Shown here: positions 12,361-23,000 of the stretch, piece after piece
Layout: the number at the start of each line of letters is the position of its first letter
Numbering within the stretch: position 1 is the stretch's first letter
Assembly (NCBI GenBank): GCA_946811185.2
Contig: OX328109.1
Location: 4,650,001 to 4,714,000 of the forward strand
Reading direction: 5' to 3'
DNA: 64,000 nucleotides
DNA from: Hippopus hippopus
Lineage: Eukaryota > Mollusca > Bivalvia > Cardiida > Cardiidae
Translations under genes and position numbers: made by a program
Notes under the pieces: model-generated
Databases searched by the model: none
The model's input: only the letters and a program-made list of their open reading frames with translations
Told to the model about the DNA's origin: nothing

Positions 12361-12780
12361 TGACAAAAAAAAAGGGCACCGCATGTGGGTGCCCACGCTG
12401 GGCTGCATTTGCTTGATTTTCAGTGAAAATTCCATGTCAAAAAAGAGAACTGCATGCAGGTGTTGACATTTGGCTGCGGTTGCTTGATTTTCAGTGAAAA
12501 TTCTAAGTCAAAAAAGGGGCACAAATGTGTCTAAAATACTTTTGAGTTACCTGCCCTTGTTGTATAGACCCCCTTTTGATATTTAAAACTTGTCCAAGTT
12601 TGAAGTAAATATCTCCAGTAACAACAGAGATATTATGAAATGTCAAAAGTTTTGGCATGACAACGCAGATGAAGACAACACCAGGGCTAAGACAGTAACT
12701 TGACATTTTCTTCGAAAACAACAGAGCTAAAATAAGATGAGAAAATAGAAGACTGTCCCATCTAAAAATATAGGAGTTCA
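12361..12780 (+). mobile_element. GCACCGCATG repeat (family F)
   Basis: Landmarks GCACCGCATGTGGGTGCC, TTGATTTTCAGTGAAAATTC, TACCTGCCCTTGTTGTATGG. Other copies, mostly without the first bases: 9820-10210, 13545-13850, 19967-20275, 23220-23510, 26735-27010, 47555-47860 and a fragment at 30370-30430. Confidence 0.72.
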
Positions 12781-12887
12781 AGCATTTTTTTGGACAAATT
12801 ATATAATTTGTAGGCTCAAAAGATCAAAAATCTACCTCCCTTAAGACAAAAATCATTTTACTTGACAAAATGAAACTAGAGCTGTCA

Positions 12888-13020
12888 ATGAATGTGACTT
12901 AATACCCCCGCCAGCGCTTTGGCAGTATTTTGTACACAAACGGACACACGGACAGACAAACGGACAGACAGGCTGATTCCAGTATACCCCCGAAAACATT
13001 CGTTTTGCGGGGGTATAATA
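12888..13020 (+). mobile_element. Repeat with terminal CCCCCG hairpin
   Basis: (ACGGACAG)n stretch followed by the hairpin ATACCCCCGAAAACATTCGT / TTTGCGGGGGTATAAT. Confidence 0.6.
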
Positions 13021-13067
13021 AAATTACAGCAACAGATGTTTGTTTTACCCTGGTTGACAGTCCTTAA

Positions 13068-13291
13068 CTCTTTTCTAAAGTTTCTAAGTCTTTGACTAGT
13101 CTAAATTGAAGGCATTTGCAGAAAAAAATCAATAAATGCAACAAAAATGACGGGATATGTATCAGAAAAGGTAGAAAACATTGTGGGAAAAGGAGAAAAT
13201 GCTGGTTACCAGCATTTTCTCTCTTTCCCACAATGTTTTCAAAATACTTTTCCCGACGGCTCCTTAGAACCCAGCGCTTTGTGGTCTACAG
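13068..13291. mobile_element. TTAA-P MITE copy
   Basis: TTAA at 13064-13067 and 13292-13295, central palindrome with few mismatches. It lies between the SFSWAP stop and the orphan gene. Confidence 0.88.
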
Positions 13292-13309
13292 TTAACATGC
13301 TAATCACCT

Positions 13310-13543
13310 GGGGGTCATTTCACTAAACTGCGTACGCACGAAATTTGCGTACACAGTTTTTGTAAGCAAGCATTAAGTCTGAAAACAAGGTTCACTGAAC
13401 TACATAACTTTACGATTTGATTAAGAATTTGGATAACATTACGCCACTTCATATGTTTGGGTAAAGTAGGGATCCTACATGTGTTTATTCAATCCCCCAA
13501 GAATTGGCGTAAATCTACGCAGTTTGTTGAAATGGACCCCTGC
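13310..13543. mobile_element. MITE with GGGGTCATTTCA ends
   Basis: Inverted ends GGGGTCATTTCACTAAACTG / CAGTTTGTTGAAATGGACCCC type; it inserted beside the family F copy at 13545. Confidence 0.65.
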
Positions 13544-13957
13544 TGATGACAAAAGCATGGGATGCAGGTACCAACGCTCAGCTGTAGTTGCTCTTAGTGA
13601 AAATTGTAGGTCAAAAAAGGGGCATAACTGTGTCAAAAATATATTGATGGTTACCTGCCCTTTTTGTGTGGGTTCCCCTTTTGTGAGTTAAAAACTACCA
13701 TAGTCTGAGTTTTAGGTTACTATCTTTAATAATGACAGGGATATTATAAAATTTCAAAGTTTTCAATGACGACATAGATGATGACAGACGACAACTGGGC
13801 TATGACAATACATTGCATTTCCTTCTAAAATATCCAAGCTAATGAGGATTTTTTTTATGTGACATATGTAATGCCACTGTAGTAAGTTCGGATAGCCCCT
13901 TCTTTCAAGTGGAATGGATGGTGCTGTTCTGTACTGTTCAAATATGATTGCGTTGTA

Positions 13958-14041
13958 TCAGCAGTCAGCAAACATATCTTCTTCTTCTTTTATAGCTTCC
14001 TTGCTTGCTTGTATTAGTGCTCTTACTCTGCTGATCATATA
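13958..14041 (-). CDS. SFSWAP: SFSWAP terminal exon, shortest form
   Basis: 84 nt including the TGA at 13958-13960. Encodes [20 protein letters not shown] then [21 protein letters not shown] aligns with LMAKVRAMLAASKN at the C-terminus of human SFSWAP. The acceptor nearest the stop is CTTTTCTTTTCAG|TAT. Nine further copies of this exon start lie upstream, so the exon could be up to 540 nt (13958-14497). Confidence 0.8.
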   Translation of the reverse strand, partial: YMISRVRALIQASKEAIKEEEDMFADC

Positions 14042-17000
14042 CTGAAAAGAAAAGCCAAGTGCTAAAGCTCTTAATCTGCTGATCATATACTGAAAAGAAA
14101 AGCCAAGTGCTAGTGCTCTTAGTCTGCTGATCATATACTGAAAAGAAAAGCCAAGTGCTAGAGCTCTTACTCTGCTGATCATATACTGAAAAGAAAAGCC
14201 AAGTGCTAGTGCTCTTACTCTACTGATCATATACTGAAAAGAAAAGCCAAGTGCTAGAGCTCTTACTCTGCTGATCATATACTGAGAAGAAAAGCCAAGA
14301 GCTAGAGCTCTTACTCTGCTGATCATATACTGAAAAGAAAAGCCAAGTCCTAGAGCGCTTACTCTACTGATCACTCTACTGATCATATACTGAAAAGAAA
14401 AGCTAAGTGCTAGAGCGCTTACTCTACTGATCATATACTGAAAAGAAAAGCTAAGTGCTACAGCTCTTACTCTGCTGATCACTCTACTGATCATATACTG
14501 AAAAGAAAAGCTAAGTGCTCATTACCCCCAGTAGTACAGCATCCACTGCTCGAGTGGCAGTTTAAACCTTAACCAGATGACAACATTAAAGACTTGTTAA
14601 AACTGAAAAAGTGCAGATGTCATATTAATTCTTTATCACATGATAATTATTTAGACTTCTCCAAATTAGAAGCATTTACAGACAACAAATTAACTGTGGC
14701 CCGAATACTGGAATTTGTCTTGGAAAAGGTAGAAACAGTGCAAGAAGGATATTTTCTTTTCCCACAGGGTCATTAAAATTCAGATAGTTTGGTATAGGAT
14801 TAGACAGCTTTTCCTGTAGGCATAGATCGAAATCCAATCGCAGAGAATCTGTAGTCTGAATTTGTACCTTCCTTATCCGATATCTGGGCTTGTTTTAAAA
14901 AAAAAAAAGTCTCTTATTTTGCTAAAATCTCCTGACTGACTCAATTTTGACTTAAGTTGAATTTGTTATTTGAGACACATTTCACTAACATTCACAGACT
15001 TAAGTAACATTCTCAAATCCTGAGCTGACACAAAGCTTCAGACCCAACTAAACAACCTAAACAGAGTTTAGTCCATTATCTTGCTGAGCTGAGTCTGCAA
15101 TGTAATTTATGTCAACACAGGATTTTAGAACATTACTTAAGTCTGTTACTGAAGAACGTTACTAAAGGCTTAAATAAAGGAACAATATGGGCAGCTTACG
15201 GATGAAACATTCTTCTGAACTTTGGCTGTTGATTCACTTACAGCGCCTTCACCATTTACATCTAACTGAACAGGAGTTGCCTCCCTTGATCTTGATGCAG
15301 CCTTTCTCGAACTTGGTGAAGGTGACCTTGATCCAGAATGAGGCTGCTTTAGAGGTGAAGTTGACCTAGATCCAGAACGAGACTGTTTTCTAGGTGAAGG
15401 AGACCTAGATCCAGAATGAAGCCGTGAAGATGACCTAGATTCAGAACGAGGCTGTGAAGGTGACCTCGATCCAGAATGAGGCCGTATCTGAGGTGAAGGC
15501 GACCCAGATTCCGAATGAGGCTGTGCTTCAGGCGAAGGTGACCTAGATTTTGAGTGAGGCTGTTTCTTCTGTGATGGGGATGAATGATTGCTCTCTTTTG
15601 ATGATGAGTCGCTGTTTCTTCTTCTCTTTCTACGAGGTGAGTTTGATCTACTGGACTTGCACTCAGCCGAGGTACTGAAAGAATATAATAAGAAATTATC
15701 TTACAACGTCATCCAGACAACCTTTATTCATTTGCAAGAGACTACATATGAAAACAGTGGCAAAAGAAGATACTGCGAGTTGCAAAACAAATTCTCCTTT
15801 AGGATAGACTGCAGAAGCTGACGTGTAAAACTTTTCACAGAGCATGGCTCATATATATATATCTGGCTTGTGTGTTTCGCATTTTGAAGTGGTTAGTCCT
15901 ATAAAAGTTTGCTACGGCAGCCACAGCTTGTACTGATGCTTTTCTGAACATGATGTGGCTTGCAACACGCAAAAAGGGCCATTCGGACATTTGCGTAAAG
16001 TGTCATCTCGGAACAGCCTGCACAGTCCGCGCAGGCTAATCCGAAACGACACTTTCTGTTTCAATGTAATTTTCTGTTTTGCAAAAGTCTACTGAAGAAC
16101 AAAATCTAATGTAGACATAAAGCGCCGTCTCGGATTAGCCTGTGCAGACTGATCTGAGACGACACTTTACACAAACATCCGAATGCCTCTTTTCGCATGT
16201 TGCAGGCCATATAACAACTGTACACAGTACTAATCATAAAACTCTTTCCTAGCAATCAGCTACTTTCCCACATAAATGAAATTTAATTTATGCCCAGAAG
16301 CCTCAGCAAAAAGAATCCAATGGCATGATTATCCTCATATATTATTCTTGGATTCAATCATGGATTACTAAATCTTTCACATGAGGTAACATAACTCTTT
16401 ACCTGTAGAAAAATTTTCAGACTTGTGCATTTTTATGGAGAAAAGTTCTATGTATGGAAATGCAGTATCTAACCCATAACTAGATGACAAAATTTTAGAC
16501 CCTTCCATATGGAAAGTCTTTATGGACCACAATTTAAATGCGGCTAAAATGGTTGAAATTGTCTTTTTGACCAGCCCGCATAGCTCAATAGGTAGAGCGG
16601 AGGACTCGTGAACGTAATGTTTCGAGTCACTTGAGGGTGTGGGTTCGATTCCCACGGCTGGCCATCTAAAATTACTAATAGTCTTTCGGATGAGACGTTA
16701 AACCGAGGTCCCGTGTGACGGTGCTATACACCGAGCACGTAAAAGAACCAGGCGTAACTTAGGATGGGTTTCGTCCTGTATCTGCACTATTCCCCCGTAA
16801 CAATACTAACAGCCTTCAGGGGGCGTCGCCCATATGGGCAACCGGTGGCGACGATAAATAAACGCAAATTCAATCGAATTTGTCTTTGAAAGGATAGAAA
16901 ACATTGTGGGAAAAGGAGAAAATGCTGGTTACCAGCATTTTCTCCTTTACCAACAACGTTTTCAAAAGCCTCTTTCCTATGGGTTGTTAAAATTCGGGAC

Positions 17001-20000
17001 TGTGTGGTAAAAGGGTTATCATCTGGATAAAGTTTCACCTTTGAGTCTCTTGGACTGTATCTCTCATCTCGCCCTCTTCCACTTCATCATCGTCATCATC
17101 TATCGTAACAACCTTCAGGGGGTCAGTGGAATCAGAAATCACTTGACTTTCCTCTCTACAGGCTACGCTTTTACTCGAAGCATTGACAGAAACTGGACTT
17201 TCAGGTATGGGTGATATTTTGCTCTTTTTGTGTTTCGGAGATCTTGACTTCGATCTTTTCTTCTTCTTTTTTGAGCTTTTCTTTTTGTGACTTGATGATG
17301 AATCTTCACGTTTTCCTTTGGGTGACCTCGACTTCTTCTTTTTCTTTGACTTGGATTTAGATTTTGACTTTGACCTTGATCTTGACCTTTGTCTTGAAGA
17401 ACGACTTACTGGTGACCTTGACCTGGTTCTATGTCTAGAGTTGTAGCCACCTGAAGGTGACCTTGAGTATCTGCTTCTAATTTCCATGTATCTCGGTGGA
17501 GGTGGTGGTGGTATATATCTTTGGGGTGACCTAAATAAATGTAAACTCTTTATGATACGACAAAATTTTAGATTTGCCCATATTGAAAGCATCTGTATAT
17601 GACAAGCTAGAATCATCCATTTATGACATACATGTATACAATGGAGATAAGATGATTGCTTTTTCTCTGAAAGGGTAGAAAATATTGTAGGAAAAGGAGA
17701 AAATGCTGGTTAAAAACATTTTCTCCTTTTCCTACCATATTTTCAGAAGCCTCATTTATCATATATGCAGATGCCTGTTCGGTAAAGTGTCTACTTAAAA
17801 AGATAGTGTCTGTCAACAATGAAAACAAAGATATTGCGATTTTAAGGCTGTTTGGTATGATTTGTTTGTCTAATGTTTTACCCTTTACCACACAATCCCG
17901 ATTTTTAATTACCCTTAGGAAAATAGCTTTTGAAAACATTGTGAGAAAAGGATAATTTTTCTACCCTTCAAAAAAATTTTCAACTTTTGAGTAACATTTA
18001 TTCTGTTGTCGGGGGTACTGCGTGGCTCAGTGGTAAGTGTTAGACTTGTGACTTGGACGCCCCAGGTTCGAGCCGCACCGGATCCACTGGGCTTTTTGTG
18101 GGAGTTTCCTTTGGGTAAGACACTTCAGAGCCCGAGCCTAGTATTGGTGAAACCCAGGGAATACATGAATGAGGTAAGCTGTTGCCGTGATACAACTGAA
18201 ATAATGTTGAAAGCGGCATAAAACACCATACAGAAAATTCTGTTGTCTGTAAATGCTTTCAATTTTGGACATGTCTAAAGTTTTATAGTTCAGTGAAAAG
18301 TTCATACTACTTTAGACATTTAGTCACATTCTGTTATGTCCTGGTGGCCAGTGCACCTTCCAAAAAGTTCCAAGAGTTTCTTCTTAACATTCTCCACTCT
18401 ACACTCTCATCAAGCCATCCACTGCTTTGTCATATATCATCGTTGAAACTTTGTTCATCAATGAGAGAGGAATGATCTCTGTTGCTAAAAATCAGGCCCA
18501 AACCAAGGACCTACTTGAAAAAGTGAACTGCAGCTCATATATGACTGAAATAATGCCGAAAGCATCATGAAACATTTCTGAATAAATCAACTGAAATGTA
18601 CCTTCTAACTGAAGCATAAGCACTTGGTGGTGTTGGCGACCTCTTCCTTCTCTTCTTTTTTGACCTTGACCTAGAGGACGACCTTGACCTTCTGCTGGGT
18701 GACCTGGATTTTCTGTCTCGTGACCTTGATTTCCTATCTCTTGACCTTGACCTTTTGTCCTGTGACTTTGAACTCTTTTCTTTTGATCTTGATCCATTTG
18801 AAGACCTTTCTTTAGATTTGGATCTGTTTCTTGATTTACGCTGAAGTGATCTTTGAGCTGATGACCTTGATGTTTCTTCAGATTTGACAGGAGTGTTTCT
18901 CCCACTGTTTGATGGGGTTGACTGTTTAGTTTCTGAAAAAACAGTCCAACCTTTACAACGCATTGTTTTAGTGATACTGGGATAGATTTTCAAAGAAAAT
19001 TGTGGGAAAAGGGGAAAATGCTGGTAACTAGCATTTTCGCCTTTTCCCAAAATTTTTTCTGCCCTTTTACCAAAGAAAATCTCCATCAGCTGAGCAACAT
19101 AAACAGCAAAAGCTTTCAATATGGATAAGTCTAAAATTCAACTTCTTTGGCAAAAGAGTAAAAAGAAACTTTACAAATATGAAGTCTTCATTACAGAAAA
19201 GGGATTTTCAGTCTTTAATATTGCAATTTCAAAGCTGCTGTTGTCACAACATTTCACACATCAACAGTTTTGGTGGATCAAAGATCACTTTTCATGTTCG
19301 GAGTAGAGTGAAAATTACAGATGCACAAGTTTCTATTGTAGCATAAGCATACTTCTTATTTCCATTATTCAAACTCTTCAAGTTACAGGAGCTTTCATTT
19401 TGTGACCAGGACCACACATAAACAAAAATCAATGGCATTATTTATGAAGAACAATTGAGTGGAGCCACTAGTACTAATAGAGGCACATTTCTTTGCATTG
19501 CATTGTCTAATAAGTATATCAAGGCCTTCATTTCCTTTTCAGTTATGGGTGAGTTAATGAGTTGCCTATGTTACAGGCACATGTAGGTTTTGATATCGCC
19601 ATGTCTCGCAAGACTTATTTATTTTCTTACCATATATGCACAAGAGTGCTCAAAGAGAGATAACTATCGGACTGGGGAGAATAAGTATTTCAGCCAAAAT
19701 GGTTGAAAACTGTAGGAAGAGAAGACACAAAATTGCATCTATTGGACTAAAGGATTTCATTTTGGGACTGATAAAAATGACTTTACAAAAATCATACCTG
19801 ATTCCTCCTCCCCAGATTTGTTTTTCAATAAACTTAAAAACATGGCAGCTTTCCTCTTTCTTTCTTCTCTTTTCTGTTTTTCTTTGTCTGCTAATGATAA
19901 TTTTTCTCTGGCTGAGGCTGCCAATCTATCTCGGACACGTTGTTCAGCTGAAAAAAAAAAAAAATAATAAAAACGTGAGCACCACATGCAGTGCAAACAA

Positions 20001-23000
20001 TTGGCTGTAGTTTCTTTAGAAATAGATTGATTTTCAGTAAGAATTCTAAGTCAAAAAAGGGACATAACTGTGTAAAAAATATTCTGATGGTTACCTGCCC
20101 CCTGTTGTATGGGTTCCCCTTTTGATAGTGAACAACTAATCCAAGTTTAAGAAAAAATCTACAGCAATGACAAAGGTGTTGTATAATGTCAAAGTTTTTG
20201 CACATAGATGATGCAGACAATAGGCCTATGACAATGCCTGGAGTTTTTTCTTTGAAAACAGCCAACCTATATTTCGTGATATTATACCATGTTTTTCGCT
20301 TCCTTACGTGCTTTTTAACTCTTTACAAGACAACAAAATTATCAACTCTTAACCACATAATCCTGTGTTTTGACAATCGTGAAAGAGAAGGCTTTTGAAA
20401 ACATTGTGGGAACCAGCATATTTTATTTTTCCCACAATGTTTTCTACCCTATCAAAGACAAGAATCATTTGAGTTACATGTATCAACTGCAAATGCTCTT
20501 GATTTGGTACAGTGCAAATTTTTGCCTTTTGGCAAAGGGTTAAAGTATAAACAAAAAATACCTGACTTAGACAAAAAGCTTATTTTACCTATTTTTTTCT
20601 CCATTTGTTCTTCTGTTTTATTCTCCCCAGTGTCTGTATCAGTGACAGGGGTTGATGTTCCAGAATGACTGGATCTTCCTTTATTCTCCTTCCCTCCTTC
20701 TGTTTGATCTGTATCAAAATAGGGAAAAAATTTGAAATTTGGTAAATAGTTAATTCAGCACTCCAATGGTTGATAAAGCATCTATTTTGCTACCTAAAAA
20801 CAAAATGTAATGTAGAACATTATGTACAAGGATATAAATCTCTACATGCTGTAATGTGATTGGGCATTATATTATACAGTCAAATCTGAGTTAGTGGTCA
20901 TATCTGAACAGCGGCCGATCTATCGACAACGGCCACTCGAATTCCCCCCGTGCAATTTCCTTCTTTAATTGCACTGTGTATAGCGTGATATTGTGAAATG
21001 CAGCCAGCGGTCACATTAATTGGTCGGGATCAACAGTATATCACACCTAAACAAAGGTCAGCTGACACAACACACGACCTAATTTGTCGGGATACGGAAA
21101 ATCGATAATTAACACTATACTGTAGTTATTGACGAAGTCGACTACACAATGTAAAACGTGCAAACAGACAATTACAGATTATACAACCCCTAATTATGGG
21201 TAAATGACTGACAATTGTTGTTTATTTTCATGTTTGATCTTTAAAGGATGAATGGCAATGAAAGTTTATCGGTATTTTTGCAGATGGGTAATTTGTTGTA
21301 ATAATATGAAATTGAACATCACGTCAATCGAAGTTGTTTACACATTTAACAAAACTGCGAACTCGGTGATTTTAAAAATGGGTGGAAATTTTCTATTGCA
21401 TTCAATTCTTGCTATCATGTCGCTCTCGAAACGTAAATTCCTCTCTCTAGAGGACCGTGTGAAAGTTGTTCAAATGCTTGAATCTGGACGTTCTTCACGG
21501 ATTATTGCTACTGACTTTGGTGTAGGCCGCACACTACTCCCAATTCGGGGTCTAGCTCCGATGTTATTTTTGTGATTGTTTCTCTGGAGAAACCGATTCG
21601 GAGTCTAGCTCCGATGTTATTTTTGTGATTGTTTCTCCTGAGAAACAATCACAAAAATAACATCGGAGCTAGACCCCGAATCGGGAGTAGCCGCACACAA
21701 ATTCAGAGTGTTGCAAAACGCAAACGAGAAATTCTCGAGGAATACGAAAGTGGTGACCCTTGTTCTAAACGAATCAAAAGGAATGTCTTTTATGAAAACA
21801 TTGACGCTCTGTGCTATAAATGGTTTCTGGATGCCACATCTCGGCAAATTAATGTGTCTGGTCCTCTAATCAAAGAGAAAGCTCTCAAATTCGCTGCAGA
21901 CTTAAATGACTCAGATTTCAAGGCATCACATGGTTGGTACCTACTGTCTGTATGAATGATGTCATGGATTATTTAAGTAAACTGAGAGAATTTGCTCTGC
22001 AGATTGGAATGAGTCAATGTTCAAATGTGTCAATGACTTTGATGAGCTTTTGATAGATATGAGGGTTGCAAAAACTTCCAAGCAGACAACAATTGATAAT
22101 TTTTTCCAAAAAAGACAGTAACAGAGTGCATGTTTCTTTGCAGAACAAATCATTGTGTTTCTGTATTTTTTTTAACAAAAGCTGCAATGTTTTGATAAAG
22201 CAACATTTAATTTTTTAAAGTTTTTACATGCTTTCTTGCAAACCATGCTTTCTTGCAAACACTTTTGATGAACATAGTATAACACATGAAACTTGTGAGC
22301 ACTATTATTGTTAAATATGATGGAAAAGGAATGAAAAGGAAAATAAATCTTTTAAATAAAATCCTTTTATTCAAGTCTTTTTTTTGTACATAATGTGAGG
22401 CAGAAGTTCACTGTGACATACAAAAGATGATTCAACAAGCTAGAACATCATACAATACTTCAAAGTACCAACTATAGTATGATAATAATGTGCTAGAAAT
22501 AAGTACTGTGAACAGCAGCCAATCTGTGTACAGCAGCCAATTTGGGCACATCCCTTGACTGGCTGCTGTACACAGATTTGACTGTACATCTACTACAGCC
22601 TTTGCAGTTTTATCAAAGTAAGATGTAAAAACGCAGAAAAGTACACAGATGTAGTTTTTGTGTAGTACTAGGGGTATGGAAATTTACATAATTTTACTTT
22701 CACTTGTCTTAAAAACTTAAATTTAGGGCAAGTCTAAAATCCTGCCATTAGGTAATGAATTAAACACATTTCCACACACAAAAAAATTTAGATTGTTCAA
22801 AATCAAAAGCATTTACAGATGACAATTTTTAAGTGTAGCTTATAAGATTCGGATGTGAAAGGCTAAAAAACATTGTGGGAAAAGGAGAAAATGCTGGTTA
22901 CCAGCATTTTCTTCGTTGCCAACAATGTTTTCAGAAGCTTTCCTTTTCAGGGTCGTTAAAAATCGGGATTGTAAGTTAAAGGGTAAATACATATATGCTA

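Larger units (their letters stand above)
20877..22584 (+). mobile_element. pogo/Tigger-type DNA transposon, internally deleted
   Basis: Bounded by inverted ends CAGTCAAATCTG / CAGATTTGACTG and a TA duplication (20875-20876, 22585-22586), 1708 bp. It contains transposase remnants in the order CENP-B-like HTH, second DNA-binding domain and C-terminal tail; the DDE catalytic core is missing. It lies in SFSWAP intron 10, opposite to the gene. The right arm carries extra copies of CAGCAGCCAAT-type subterminal repeats. Confidence 0.88.

Noticed and set aside
13958..14494. Independent 178-aa protein gene
   Set aside because: The ORF is the acceptor array read through into the SFSWAP last exon; it has no separate start context.
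14890..15100. Possible extra SFSWAP exon between exons 15 and 16
   Set aside because: Candidate acceptors (for example ATTGCAG near 15105) lead to frames with immediate stops and no resemblance to the VQSKI segment.
15187..15821. Plus-strand open frames of 60-77 codons
   Set aside because: Antisense to SFSWAP exon 15.
16574..16668. tRNA gene
   Set aside because: The tRNA-like head with A and B boxes is followed by the SINE core and tail and recurs in the window; the cloverleaf is interrupted. The same applies to heads at 4390, 7255, 18015, 40225, 59700 and 63075.
17035..17616. Start of a separate RS protein at the upstream Met near 17616
   Set aside because: The residues before SPQRYI are translated intron and MITE sequence; the TTTAG acceptor and matching phase place the border at 17530.
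18492..18905. 137-aa open frame rich in Gln and Gly
   Set aside because: Alternative frame of the SFSWAP RS exon 13, a known by-product of RS-coding sequence.
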